DNA of 64,000 bases from Deltaproteobacteria bacterium. Lineage in GTDB: Bacteria; Bdellovibrionota; FAC87; UBA2466. The first letter of the stretch is position 1; each line of letters starts with the position of its first letter. The notes under the pieces were generated by a model. The model did not search any database. It saw only the letters and a program-made list of their open reading frames with translations, and was not told where the DNA came from. Position numbers and translations under genes: made by a program. Shown here piece after piece: positions 1-8,442 of the stretch. Where the stretch lies: positions 1 through 64,000 of the forward strand of contig JACPWY010000028.1 in assembly GCA_016196825.1 (NCBI GenBank), given 5' to 3'.

Positions 1-528
1 ACGACTGAGGTGACCCAGCGCTTATGGAAACTAGTGACTGGAACAAGCCCATCCTTTTATCAGGGAGAGGATCTTCCGGTGGAAAGTATTTCGTTCCCCA
101 TGATCAATGATGCGGGCGGATTTTTAGAAAAGCTGCACACCGCTCGCAGCTTGAAAGGGGATCTCTGCCAATATCGTTTGCCGACCGAGGAGGAATGGGA
201 ATACGCAGCCCGCGGGGGAACTCGCACGAATTATTCCTTTGGGAATGATCCGAGCGCGTTGCCGGAGTATGGCTGGTTCAAGGAAAGTTCAGTGTACAAA
301 ACCCATGGTGTTGGCAAGCTAAAGAGGAATCCATTTGGGCTTTACGACGTGCACGGGAATGTGTGGGAATGGACGATGACGCTTCAAGACTCTAACCGGG
401 TCTATCGGGGCGGCGGCTGGTACAACGATGCGTGGGACCTGCGTTCGGCCTATCGCTACTTCAACCTCAGCGGCCCTCGCTATCGTGACAGCCACGTGGG
501 TTTCCGCCTGCTGAGGGAGTGCCCGTAA
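1..528 (+). CDS. Formylglycine-generating-enzyme (SUMF1-type) domain protein, 3' part
   Basis: Carboxy-terminal part of an FGE-sulfatase (SUMF1) fold protein. The frame is open to the left window edge (codons Thr-Thr-Glu precede the first possible start at 10), so the true start lies outside. Visible family motifs are EVTQRLW with GTSPSF at the left, RLPTEEEWEYAARGG in the middle, GLYDVHGNVWEW, then RGGGW and HVGFRLL at the end. In this family such domains either make formylglycine in sulfatases or act as secreted or lectin-like modules. Nothing here identifies a sulfatase partner, and the two downstream genes are small secreted proteins of unknown role. The motif order is complete for the C-terminal half of the fold, so a working domain is likely, but the substrate cannot be inferred. 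Confidence 0.85.
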   Translation, partial: TTEVTQRLWKLVTGTSPSFYQGEDLPVESISFPMINDAGGFLEKLHTARSLKGDLCQYRLPTEEEWEYAARGGTRTNYSFGNDPSALPEYGWFKESSVYKTHGVGKLKRNPFGLYDVHGNVWEWTMTLQDSNRVYRGGGWYNDAWDLRSAYRYFNLSGPRYRDSHVGFRLLRECP

Positions 529-596
529 CACTTTGCCCTTAACGCTTTTACAGTACAGAGGTCGAGCGACTCTTCGAAAGGAGAATGGAGTAGAAA

Positions 597-1640
597 ATGG
601 GAATGTGTCGGAATCAGTATTTTCGTGCGCACATATTCTGGCCAACCTTTTTGCCGCCTTTCTGGTATAGCGGCTCAATGAATCGCCTTATCGTTGTACT
701 GATCCTCTTCTCCCACCCTCTCTGTCACGCCGATATTGTGGTCGCCGCGCATGAGCGGGGTGAGTACATAGTTGCGTATATGTCGGGGCCACAGACTTTG
801 TTTGTGAAGAGCTGTCTTCTCGTTTCGAGAGAGAGCTCGGCGAGGGATTGTCGAGGAGAAAGGATCGATGAAATTTCTCTGAATGATTGGGGGCCGCGGT
901 TTTGGAATGCGCTTCTTCCCGAGTTTGTGGGAAAGGCCGTTCCGACCTTAACGGGGGTGAGTGCGCGGATTGAAGAGTTGACGCGAGCTCTTGAGGAGCA
1001 TGAGGGTCTCAATTCTGAACGAGTGACAGCCGAATTGATCGCGGAGAAAGAGCTCCAGCGTAAACTCTTGCTGGGCCAACGCGTGATTGAGGCTCGAAAA
1101 TCCTCCGCGTCCGTTTTTTTTGAGGCGGGTGACATCGAGGCACTCCAGGCGGTGCTTCTCCAGGGTCTTCGGCTTCGTATGAGTAAGCTGGTGCCATGGG
1201 CCAAGCGGGAGGAGGCCTGCGATGAGTTTGGTGAAGGGTGGCGATGGCTCAATGAGCCTGCGAAGCTGAGCGACTCAAGTCGTTGGGGGATCCTGGGCCG
1301 TCACGCCTTTCTCCGAGTATGGAATGGCGAGATGCTCGAGGGTCAATATAAGGTGACGTGTGGAGTGCGTCTACCCCCACCCAACGATCGGCGGATCTTG
1401 ATGGCTTCTGTCTGGGATTGGGATCACTATGCCAACTATCCTTACCAGGGCCTGAATTACTGTCGATTCAAGAATGGATTGGCCACCGGGGAGCAATTGG
1501 TAGAATACCTCCCCACTCGGGCCGGTGTGACCCTGCTGCAAGAACGGTGGAGCACCAGCGACCTTGAGTCGGTCGAGCAAGGTCGGGGCGTGCCGCGCGA
1601 TGAGTTACTCCGTTATGTTGTGTGCGAGAGGCACCCGTAA
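597..1640 (+). CDS. Secreted protein of unknown function
   Basis: Not recognised. An ATG at 597 follows a good GGAG ribosome site, but the first clear signal peptide (MNRLIVVLILFSHPLCHA) begins at an in-frame ATG at 678, where no Shine-Dalgarno sequence is visible; either start is possible (347 or 320 residues). The mature part has several cysteines, a predicted helical stretch around residues 120-190 rich in Glu, Leu and Arg, and a Trp/Tyr-rich C-terminal third (SVWDWDHYANYPYQG), suggesting a folded beta domain. It lies between an FGE-type gene and another small exported protein on the same strand, so they may be co-transcribed. Export to the periplasm or beyond is an inference from the leader only. 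Confidence 0.7.
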   Translation: MGMCRNQYFRAHIFWPTFLPPFWYSGSMNRLIVVLILFSHPLCHADIVVAAHERGEYIVAYMSGPQTLFVKSCLLVSRESSARDCRGERIDEISLNDWGPRFWNALLPEFVGKAVPTLTGVSARIEELTRALEEHEGLNSERVTAELIAEKELQRKLLLGQRVIEARKSSASVFFEAGDIEALQAVLLQGLRLRMSKLVPWAKREEACDEFGEGWRWLNEPAKLSDSSRWGILGRHAFLRVWNGEMLEGQYKVTCGVRLPPPNDRRILMASVWDWDHYANYPYQGLNYCRFKNGLATGEQLVEYLPTRAGVTLLQERWSTSDLESVEQGRGVPRDELLRYVVCERHP

Positions 1641-1690
1641 ATACAAATCTCGGTTGATCTCGCTTCCGGCATGCCTATACAACAGGGTTT

Positions 1691-2155
1691 GTGGTTCAGA
1701 TTTTCCTCCTTATAGCCTTGGCGAGCGCGCCACTTCTGGCGTCGGTTCAGGTGTATCGGGCGGTGAGTTGTGCGGAGGTGTGGGGACGATTTGAATCGGG
1801 GTTGAAAGATCGGTGGGATGAGAGGGCGCGCGGACCTCAGCTTGAAAACTACCGGCACGAGGTCGAGGCGGGGTTGGACCACGTCTATCAGGTGTATGAG
1901 GACGTGCTTCGCAAGGCGGGGGAGTCTCGGGAGTTTATCGATGAGTTTCTGGCGGGGTTAAGACAAGAAGATCGGGCTGACTTGGCTCGGCGGAACTTTT
2001 CTCGGTTTCTCATCCACAAGAATGATGACGGCGCGATCGATGGCGTGGTCAAGGTGACCATTGCGTTACCCGGATCACATCCCCGTCTGGAGTCTTTTCT
2101 GCTATTTCTCGACGGTTTCCCCGAAGTTTTCGGAGCTTCACGCCTCTATTCGTAA
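1691..2155 (+). CDS. Secreted protein of unknown function, N-terminal part (likely frameshifted)
   Basis: Begins at GTG 1691 with a signal peptide (VVQIFLLIALASAPLLASV) and continues as a charged, helical protein. The frame stops at 2155, but from about 2100 the next frame (+1) continues for a further 220 bases as protein-like sequence (SELHASIRKGGLDRLTLIVG), ending at 2327. The simplest reading is one gene of about 210 codons interrupted by a single-base change near 2100-2120; a sequencing or assembly error is equally possible. No family was recognised. It follows the preceding secreted-protein gene by 50 bases on the same strand. Confidence 0.55.
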   Translation: MVQIFLLIALASAPLLASVQVYRAVSCAEVWGRFESGLKDRWDERARGPQLENYRHEVEAGLDHVYQVYEDVLRKAGESREFIDEFLAGLRQEDRADLARRNFSRFLIHKNDDGAIDGVVKVTIALPGSHPRLESFLLFLDGFPEVFGASRLYS

Positions 2156-2327
2156 AGGTGGCCTCGATCGGCTCACCCTCATTGTCGGTGACAAGAGGGT
2201 GGCCCGACACATCCAAGAGCTATTGACGGGGGCGATGCTGGATCTGGCGGTCACTGGGCGGCGGGACGGGATCGGCCCGACCCACCGCCGACTTCAGGAA
2301 GAGGCCTTGCGACTGGCCTTCCCCTGA
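2061..2327 (+). pseudogene. C-terminal continuation of the preceding gene in another frame
   Basis: This frame overlaps the end of the previous reading frame and looks like its displaced C-terminus. From about 2115 it encodes a regular amphipathic, charged sequence (KGGLDRLTLIVGDKRVARHI, then QELLTGAMLDLAVTGRRDG) with codon use like neighbouring genes, whereas the upstream frame degenerates after FLLFL. No separate ribosome site precedes the nominal start, which argues against an independent gene. It ends 10 bases before the stop of the convergent gene at 2338. Confidence 0.45.
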
Positions 2328-2337
2328 CGATTCGCTT

Positions 2338-2721
2338 CTACGGTCTCGGAACGCCGATGTATCTTTGGGCGGCACAGAGCACTGTGTTCTGAAACAGCAC
2401 CTGTTCCGGAGTGGCCCTTGAGTTCACGGTTGCATCGACCAAGTAGTAGGTCGTCGCGAAGTTTTTCGATGCCGTTTTCTTGATGAACTTGGTCTTTTCG
2501 GACCAGCTTATTGTCGCTGTATTGATCTCGGCACCACCATGAGAGGAATGGGCAATGACGGTTGTTCCGTCGATGTCCAGCATCCATCCGGGGCCGATTG
2601 GGGGGCCACCGTCCGGCCGGGTGTAGGTGTATCGGAATGCACCATCGGCGCTTGAGCAGTTTGTGGTGGAGCCTTGCGCGACGAGGGCTCCGAAAAGCGC
2701 GATGAATGAAAGGGTTTTCAT
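2338..2721 (-). CDS. Small secreted protein of unknown function
   Basis: 127 residues starting with a clear signal peptide (MKTLSFIALFGALVAQGSTT). The start is supported by an AGGAGA ribosome site five bases upstream. The mature part is about 105 residues with three cysteines, of which two could form a periplasmic disulfide, and a Thr/Tyr-rich middle suggestive of beta structure. No family was recognised. It converges on the secreted-protein gene to its left. The 157 bases to the next leftward gene on the right (2722-2878) hold no gene. Confidence 0.7.
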   Translation of the reverse strand: MKTLSFIALFGALVAQGSTTNCSSADGAFRYTYTRPDGGPPIGPGWMLDIDGTTVIAHSSHGGAEINTATISWSEKTKFIKKTASKNFATTYYLVDATVNSRATPEQVLFQNTVLCAAQRYIGVPRP

Positions 2722-2878
2722 ATGAGTCTCCTATTTGAGCTGATCATTCAGCGTGAATTGATGGCTGCAGAATTGATGCCACGGGATTGGGCTGCGGAGG
2801 ACAGACAAGCGTGGTGCCGTTTTGGCGCTCGGTGCCAGCAGGAAACTTGGTGGAGATGTAAACTTCTGGTGGCGGTGA

Positions 2879-3679
2879 TCAATCCCTGACGAGGGAATAG
2901 TTGGGGAAGCGTTTCTTAAGTTGTTCGAGAACGCGGTGGCCGATTTTGGCGGGGGTGCCTTCTTTGCCGGCGATGGTGATCAGAAGTCCGCGGGTGGCGA
3001 GGGCGTCGACGACGGGTTGGGTTTGTTCGCGGTATTCCTCAAAACGGTTGTGGATTGTGGTGGGATTGTCGTCGGGGCGCTGGGTGAGGTCGTGCTCGCA
3101 TTTGTCGCAGATGTTTTCCGCCTTCGGGGGATTGTTCTTCACGTGGTAGCTGGCGTGGCAGTGAGGGCACACGCGCCGGCCTGAGAGACGCTCGATGGCC
3201 TCATCCTCTGAGAGACTGATGAGGACGGCAGCATCGATAGTGCGGCCGGATTTGGGCAAGATCTCATCGAGTGATTTCAGATTCACGACGGTGCGGGGGT
3301 ATCCGTCGAAGAGAATGCCCTGGGTCGTCGAGATGGTGGCGAGCCTCTTTTCGAGAAGCTGATCCACGATCTCATGGGGTACAAGGCCTCCAGCCGTCAT
3401 GATGGGGCCGACCTGCCTTCCAATTTCGGTGTCCTTCTTCACTTCATCACGAAGAAGATCGCCGGTTGAGAGGTGCTCAAGTGAAAGGGCCTTCACCAGA
3501 TTCTCGGCCTGGGTGCCCTTACCGGCGCCGGGGGGTCCGATGATGAGAAGAGAAAGCTGGTTGAGCGACTTAACGGGGGCCTTTGGTTGGTCGGCAGGGG
3601 CTTGGGAGGAAACGCGCTGAGAACAGCCGCCGACAAGGGCCGCGCTCAAAACCAAAAGGCCGATGCTTCTCAGAATCAT
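2879..3679 (-). CDS. adk: Adenylate kinase with lipoprotein signal peptide
   Basis: Adenylate kinase interconverts ATP + AMP and two ADP, and is normally cytoplasmic. From residue 44 the family is unmistakable: P-loop GPPGAGKGT (48-56), STGDLLRDEV, the GYPRT segment and a zinc-type LID with CPHC and CDKC, then RPDDN and RFEEYREQT. Unusually, it starts with MILRSIGLLVLSAALVGGC, a signal peptide ending in a lipobox-like VGGC (Cys19), followed by a Pro/Ala/Ser linker. The start at 3679 is fixed by a strong GGAGGT seven bases upstream; the longer reading frame to 3709 has no such site. The length of 266 residues equals a normal long-form enzyme plus about 45 extra residues. The prediction is a membrane-anchored, exported enzyme. 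Whether it supplements or replaces a cytoplasmic adk elsewhere cannot be told. Confidence 0.88.
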   Translation of the reverse strand: MILRSIGLLVLSAALVGGCSQRVSSQAPADQPKAPVKSLNQLSLLIIGPPGAGKGTQAENLVKALSLEHLSTGDLLRDEVKKDTEIGRQVGPIMTAGGLVPHEIVDQLLEKRLATISTTQGILFDGYPRTVVNLKSLDEILPKSGRTIDAAVLISLSEDEAIERLSGRRVCPHCHASYHVKNNPPKAENICDKCEHDLTQRPDDNPTTIHNRFEEYREQTQPVVDALATRGLLITIAGKEGTPAKIGHRVLEQLKKRFPNYSLVRD

Positions 3680-3889
3680 TTCCCAACCTCCAAAAATAAT
3701 GCATCGCATCTAAGTGTATCCATTTCAACCATTGGTTTTTCGACGGCTTGAAGGCGTGGCATTGGCCGTCTAGCGCCCGTGCTACCCTCCCAGCATTGCC
3801 AAGCCCGGTCGTTTTGGTGAAGTTGAAGAGGGTTTTTCCCGAAATCGATTTTGATAGCTTGATCGCATCGTGAGACGTAATTTTATTCG

Positions 3890-4918
3890 ATGGAAATCAA
3901 ACTGACGGAGACGGTGCAGAAGGGTGGGTGTGCGGCGAAGTTGCCGGCTGGAGAGTTGAGCCGTGTTTTGAAGTCGCTGGAACTTTCACGGCCGAAGGAG
4001 CTGGTTGAGGGCGCTGAGACTCTGGATGATGCGGCTCTTTGGGATCTGCATGATGGGCGGCTTCTCATTCAGACATTGGATTTTTTCACGCCGATTGTGG
4101 ATGACCCGTTCGACTTTGGCGCGATCGCGGCGACGAATGCCCTGAGTGACATTTACGCGATGGGGGGCGAGCCCAAGACTGCGATGACAATTCTGGCTTT
4201 TCCGATGAAAACCATTCCGCTTGAGATTTTGGGTGAGTTGATGCGTGGCGCTGTTTCAAAGATTGAAGAGGCTGGTGCTTGTTTGGTGGGTGGCCATTCC
4301 CTAGATGATGAGACTTTGAAACTGGGATTCTCCGTTTCGGGGTTTGTGGAGAAGGGAAAGGAATGGAGGAACTCGGGGCTTAAAGTGGGGGATGTCCTCA
4401 TTCTCACTAAGCCTCTTGGCACGGGAACACTTTCTAGCGCGATCAAGAACAAACAGGCGGAGGCTGCCTGGATCGCGGGGGCCAAAGCGAGCATGAAGAC
4501 GCTGAACCTCCTCCCCGAGCTCCTCCGAACAATAGACGTGCATGCTGCGACCGACGTGACGGGCTTTGGACTTGCGGGACATCTGCTGCAAATGGCGCGA
4601 GCGAGCGGTGTTTCTATTGAGGTAAATGTTTCGGCATTGCCCGTTCTCGATGGCGCGATGACTTGTTTGGAGCGGAAGATTCTGAATCGGGCCCACAAGA
4701 CCAATAACGACTACGTGAAAGACTTTGTTTCTTATGACGGTGTAACTGCGGCTCAACGGTGGCTGACAGTTGACCCGCAAACCTCCGGCGGATTGATTGT
4801 GGCCGTCAGGGAGCAGGATGCTGGCGCTGTGCTCGATCGGGTGAGGTCGCGTTTTCCGTGCAGCGCCATTATTGGGCGGGTGGTGCCACCCGTAGTATCG
4901 GCGATCCACTTCGTTTGA
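3890..4918 (+). CDS. selD: Selenide, water dikinase (selenophosphate synthetase)
   Basis: SelD makes selenophosphate from selenide and ATP for selenocysteine and selenouridine synthesis. The N-terminal catalytic loop is KGGCAAK: Cys14 matches the essential Cys (or Sec) of the family and Lys17 the essential Lys. Further AIRS-type ATP-binding motifs follow: DDAALWD, TLDFFTPIVDDPFDFG, AATNALSDIYAMGG, GGHSLDD, TDVTGFGLAGHL and TSGGLIVAV. The length of 342 residues is typical. The active-site residue is encoded as Cys (TGT), not UGA. No selA, selB, selC or mnmH is in this window, so which selenium pathway it feeds is unknown. It is divergent from the adenylate kinase gene across a 210 bp gap (3680-3889) that must hold both promoters. 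Confidence 0.95.
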   Translation: MEIKLTETVQKGGCAAKLPAGELSRVLKSLELSRPKELVEGAETLDDAALWDLHDGRLLIQTLDFFTPIVDDPFDFGAIAATNALSDIYAMGGEPKTAMTILAFPMKTIPLEILGELMRGAVSKIEEAGACLVGGHSLDDETLKLGFSVSGFVEKGKEWRNSGLKVGDVLILTKPLGTGTLSSAIKNKQAEAAWIAGAKASMKTLNLLPELLRTIDVHAATDVTGFGLAGHLLQMARASGVSIEVNVSALPVLDGAMTCLERKILNRAHKTNNDYVKDFVSYDGVTAAQRWLTVDPQTSGGLIVAVREQDAGAVLDRVRSRFPCSAIIGRVVPPVVSAIHFV

Positions 4919-4983
4919 TGCAATGAGTTGCAGTCAGAGGTTTCTCTCCTCAAAACGTTCCGTGTGTGGAAGGATTGTCCGCT

Positions 4984-5604
4984 ATGGTGATTCTTCTCTT
5001 GTGGGCGTTGGCGTGGGGGGCTGTGACGGTCGACACGGTTCCGCAGATTTCCAAACAGATAGAATTGAGTTGGGGAAAGACCCACTCCTACTCGGTCAAG
5101 TTTAAGCAGACTGTGAATTCGAAAAGGCTCGGGACGACCGACACCACCACCGGCACCCTTTCGGTGAAAAAGCCGGGGAAGCTGCGGTGGGAGGGGAGCG
5201 ACGGCGTCACCCAGATCATCAACGGCAAGAAGGTCATCGTTTTCAAGCGCAACCAAAGGCGCAAGAGCCGGGTGGTGGATCTCTATGAGAATGGCGTCGC
5301 CCAGGTTGACATGAAGGCCCTTTCGTTTCTTTCTGAAGGTGGGGAATTCGTTAAGAATTACAATGTCTTGCTACTGGAATCCAATCCCAAGAGGGCGAGA
5401 TTGAAACTCGATTCCAAGGTGCCGGATTCTGAGGGCTATATTGCGGAAATCGACAAATCCGGCTACTTTCTGGCGGCCCTAAATATCGAATCACCCGAAG
5501 CCCGTGTTCGAATTGATTTTTTTGACAGAGTGGTGAACCCGGTGCTCCAAGATTCGTTCTTTGAATACGTGCCCGAACCCAACGATGTGGTTCACAAACA
5601 GTGA
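4984..5604 (+). CDS. lolA: LolA-like outer-membrane lipoprotein carrier
   Basis: LolA proteins ferry lipoproteins across the periplasm from the LolCDE complex to the outer membrane. The start at ATG 4984 is preferred: AAGGA lies nine bases upstream and a signal peptide (MVILLLWALAWGAVTVDTV) follows directly; an upstream GTG at 4966 adds only six residues. The mature part has the expected pattern of beta strands with hydrophobic alternation: FKQTVNSKR, TGTLSVKKPGKLRWE, NGKKVIVFKRNQRR and ALSFLSEGG. At about 206 residues the length suits the family. Assignment rests on the characteristic KxPGKLRW-type segment and overall pattern. Ten bases separate it from yajQ, suggesting one transcript. Confidence 0.8.
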   Translation: MVILLLWALAWGAVTVDTVPQISKQIELSWGKTHSYSVKFKQTVNSKRLGTTDTTTGTLSVKKPGKLRWEGSDGVTQIINGKKVIVFKRNQRRKSRVVDLYENGVAQVDMKALSFLSEGGEFVKNYNVLLLESNPKRARLKLDSKVPDSEGYIAEIDKSGYFLAALNIESPEARVRIDFFDRVVNPVLQDSFFEYVPEPNDVVHKQ

Positions 5605-5613
5605 GGGGTCCAG

Positions 5614-6102
5614 ATGCCTTCGTTCGATATCGTCGTGAATGTGAATTATCAAGAGGTTGATAACGCTGTGAACCAGGCGCAGAAGGAGATCGCGCAGAGA
5701 TACGATTTCAAGGGCTCCAAGAGCAAGATCGAGTGGGACAAGAAGAACGAAATTACGCTTTTGGGTGACGACGACTTCAAACTGAAAGCAGTTGTCGAAA
5801 TTCTGCAGGGGAAGATGGTGAAGCGCGGCATTTCTACCAAGAACATGGAATTTGGACAGGTTGAGCCGGCCAACTTAGGCTGTGTTCGTCAGAAGCTCAC
5901 GCTTCAGGCGGGGATTCCCACGGAAAAAGCGAAGCAGATAGTGAAGGCGATCAAGGATAGCGGCCTGAAGGTGCAACCGCAGATCCAGGATGAGCAGGTC
6001 CGAGTAACCGGGAAGAAAAGGGACGACCTGCAAGATGTGATGGGCCTGGTGCGCAAAAATGATTTTGGTCTTGATGTGCAGTTTTTGAATTTCCGAGATT
6101 AG
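5614..6102 (+). CDS. yajQ: YajQ/UPF0234 family nucleotide-binding protein
   Basis: 162 residues with the YajQ signature [19 protein letters not shown] at the start, then [27 protein letters not shown] and [10 protein letters not shown], and the C-terminal [14 protein letters not shown]. Members are cytoplasmic, have two ferredoxin-like domains, and some bind cyclic-di-GMP; the role here is not shown by sequence. A GAGGGG ribosome site is five bases upstream. The gene lies 10 bases after lolA and 6 bases before rimO on the same strand, so the three are probably co-transcribed. Confidence 0.95.
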   Translation: MPSFDIVVNVNYQEVDNAVNQAQKEIAQRYDFKGSKSKIEWDKKNEITLLGDDDFKLKAVVEILQGKMVKRGISTKNMEFGQVEPANLGCVRQKLTLQAGIPTEKAKQIVKAIKDSGLKVQPQIQDEQVRVTGKKRDDLQDVMGLVRKNDFGLDVQFLNFRD

Positions 6103-6108
6103 CGGTAG

Positions 6109-7467
6109 GTGCCAGTTGTGTTGAGTCCGGGTGCGGACAATTCGCGTTCCATTTTTTTCCAAAGCCTAGGCTGCGCCAAGAATCTAGTGGACGCGGAGGT
6201 GATGCTCGGGCTTACGACCGAGGATAATTTTCAGATTGTGCAGGACCCTTCGCGGGCGGGCGTGATCGTGGTGAACACCTGCAGCTTTATCGGCGATTCC
6301 AAGAGAGAGTCGGTGAATGCGATTCTGGAGCTCGCGCAATACAAGGATAAATCTCAAGGCGTGTGTGATCGACTGATTGTGACCGGGTGTCTTCCGCAGC
6401 GGTACAAAGAGGATCTGAAGGCGTCTTTCCCCGAGGTGGACGCCTTTGTGGGGACCGGGCAGTACGGCCAGATTTTGGATTTCATTAAGGGTGAGCGGGA
6501 GCGGGAAGATGGATTCAAGCACCCGCGCTATATCCACCATGAAAATACGCCGCGGATCAATTCACAGCCGTCCCACCGAGCATACTTGAAAATTTCTGAA
6601 GGCTGCATCAAGAACTGCGCCTTTTGCATCATCCCCAAAATCCGAGGCACGTTGAGGAGTCGAACGATACCCTCGCTCATTGCCGAAGCCAGCCATTTGA
6701 TTTCTCAGGGTGTGCTGGAACTGAATCTCATCGCACAGGATCTGACCGACTATGGGCGTGACCTGCGGGACGGATCGAATCTCACACAGCTTTTGAAAGA
6801 GCTCGTGAAGATCGATGGGCTGCGTTGGATTCGGTTGCTGTATGTTTACCCCGATGAACTGGACGATGACCTTCTGGAGGTTATCGCGACCGAGGAAAAG
6901 ATTTGTAAATACATTGACACGCCCATTCAGCACATTTCCGACAACCAGCTCCGACTGATGAATCGCAAGGTGACGGGCGAGCTGATTCGGGCGCGGCTCA
7001 GGAGAATTCGCGAGCGAATCCCTGGCGTGGCGATTCGAAGCACCGTGATTGTGGGGTACCCGGGGGAGACCGCGGAGGAGTTTGAGCAGCTGAAGGCGTT
7101 TGTGAAGGAGGCGCAATTTGATCACCTGGGCGTCTTCCATTACTCCCACGAGGAGGGGACCGCGTCCTATCTCCTGCCGAAACAATTGGAGGAATCGGTG
7201 AAGCTGGCGCGAAAGGAAGAGCTTCTGACTTTGCAGCAGCTGATTTCGCGTGAGCGCCTCAAGAACCGAGTTGGGAGCGAGGTGTCTGTCTTGGTGGAGG
7301 GGGTTTCCTCGGAGTCGGAGTTTTTGATTTCCGGTCGGCATGCTGGGCAGGCCCCTGACGTTGATGGAAATGTCCTTATCCGCGGTGGAAGCCCGGTCTT
7401 GGGGACGATTCAACGGGTCCGCGTCGAAGAGACGATGGAATACGATCTCATCGGAACTGTTGTATAA
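6109..7467 (+). CDS. rimO: Ribosomal protein S12 methylthiotransferase RimO
   Basis: RimO is a radical-SAM enzyme that adds a methylthio group to an aspartate of ribosomal protein S12. The N-terminal UPF0004 domain shows SLGCAKNLVDAEVM, VVNTCSFI and VTGCLPQR (the three cluster cysteines). The radical-SAM CxxxCxxC is CIKNCAFC, and the C-terminal 65 residues form a TRAM-like domain. SLGCAKNLVD distinguishes RimO from the related MiaB. At 452 residues it is of normal length. The GTG at 6109 is the first in-frame start; GTG 6118 or TTG 6121 are alternatives. It ends eight bases before the next start. Confidence 0.95.
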   Translation: MPVVLSPGADNSRSIFFQSLGCAKNLVDAEVMLGLTTEDNFQIVQDPSRAGVIVVNTCSFIGDSKRESVNAILELAQYKDKSQGVCDRLIVTGCLPQRYKEDLKASFPEVDAFVGTGQYGQILDFIKGEREREDGFKHPRYIHHENTPRINSQPSHRAYLKISEGCIKNCAFCIIPKIRGTLRSRTIPSLIAEASHLISQGVLELNLIAQDLTDYGRDLRDGSNLTQLLKELVKIDGLRWIRLLYVYPDELDDDLLEVIATEEKICKYIDTPIQHISDNQLRLMNRKVTGELIRARLRRIRERIPGVAIRSTVIVGYPGETAEEFEQLKAFVKEAQFDHLGVFHYSHEEGTASYLLPKQLEESVKLARKEELLTLQQLISRERLKNRVGSEVSVLVEGVSSESEFLISGRHAGQAPDVDGNVLIRGGSPVLGTIQRVRVEETMEYDLIGTVV

Positions 7468-7474
7468 TCGGTGC

Positions 7475-8404
7475 GTGCTGCGCACCTGGCCCCTTCTTTT
7501 TCTTTTTAGCATTTCTGCCTTTGGTGACTACGCCTATATCGCCCGCTCGGGCGTGCTTCATATGAAGTTGGGCGCGGACTACTCCTCCACAAACGAAAAT
7601 TTTATCAATGACAGTTCCCGCACGAGCATCGTCTACCAGAATCAAGTGGTTGATTTGGCGACGAATACGTTTTGGCTCCAGCCGGAGTATGGTTTTGCGG
7701 ACGGATGGGCGACGTCGCTGCGATTTCGCGCCTGGATGGGGAATGTGAATCCGGTGAATGGCGGAGGGACTGCGGCTACGGGCTCTGGGATCGGGGACCT
7801 GGATCTCGCAATTCAGCACAGTGTGATGGAGTATCCGCTGGGGGTGGTGGAGTTTGTGGTTCGGTTGCCGACCTACCAATACAATGTGCCGGCGAATGTT
7901 TTGGTAGGGGGTGATGGGAGTGTCGACTTTGGGCTCTTTTACCATGTAGCCTCCGTTTACGATCGGCTTAGATTTCTGGTGAGTCCGGGAATCGTGGGGC
8001 GGACGGTGGGATATCCACCTTTGATCAAACTTTTTGCGGGGACGGAGATTCGTGTGGAACCCGCTTACCTTCGAATTTTTCTCGACTCGCAATTGAGCAT
8101 TGGTGAGAAGGCGGCTTACGCCACTTCGCTGACGAGCAATCAGATTGCGGGGAGTGGGGGGAGTTTTTCTCGGCTTTCTGGAGCGCCGACTGGCGTGGAT
8201 GTAGGGTTAAAGATGGGCGTTGAGCTCATGCCGGGTTATTTTCTGGAGGCTTTCTTCAGTCACTCGGTCTGGGGCTCGCGCTATGCGAATGCCTTGGCGG
8301 CAGGAGTGAATTTTCACGCGGTAGTGGACCTTCATCCGGCTGACAAGGGTCCAAAGTTGCGAGAGGTTCCTCTCGATAAGCCAGCTGAAGTGCCGCCGTT
8401 GTAA
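7475..8404 (+). CDS. Putative outer-membrane beta-barrel protein
   Basis: Start chosen at GTG 7475, where a signal peptide begins (VLRTWPLLFLFSISAFGDYA). The reading frame continues upstream inside rimO, but that part is an out-of-frame extension. The mature part of about 290 residues is rich in alternating strands and aromatic residues (NTFWLQPEYGFADGWATSLR, RFRAWMGNV), with Gly-rich turns, as in transporter-like outer-membrane channels. The tail is a charged, proline-containing extension (PLDKPAEVPPL) rather than a terminal aromatic, so insertion by BAM is not certain. It closely follows rimO and is probably translationally coupled. Downstream lies palindromic element E1, between this gene and the convergent gene at 8602. 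Confidence 0.7.
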   Translation: MLRTWPLLFLFSISAFGDYAYIARSGVLHMKLGADYSSTNENFINDSSRTSIVYQNQVVDLATNTFWLQPEYGFADGWATSLRFRAWMGNVNPVNGGGTAATGSGIGDLDLAIQHSVMEYPLGVVEFVVRLPTYQYNVPANVLVGGDGSVDFGLFYHVASVYDRLRFLVSPGIVGRTVGYPPLIKLFAGTEIRVEPAYLRIFLDSQLSIGEKAAYATSLTSNQIAGSGGSFSRLSGAPTGVDVGLKMGVELMPGYFLEAFFSHSVWGSRYANALAAGVNFHAVVDLHPADKGPKLREVPLDKPAEVPPL

Positions 8405-8421
8405 ACGTTACGGTGGCTTTC

Positions 8422-8442
8422 AATTACTCATGACCTCATTAG
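8422..8442. repeat. Solitary copy of an E2-type element end
   Basis: The bases ACTCATGACCTCATTAG at about 8426-8442 match the right end of palindromic element E2 (ACTTATGACCTCATTAG, 21085-21101) with one difference. They abut the left end of element E1, but no partner copy in inverted orientation is visible here. This suggests a truncated older element next to E1. Confidence 0.5.

Noticed and set aside
3890-3943. Selenocysteine codon in selD
   Set aside because: The active-site codon is TGT (Cys14), not TGA, so no recoding is needed.
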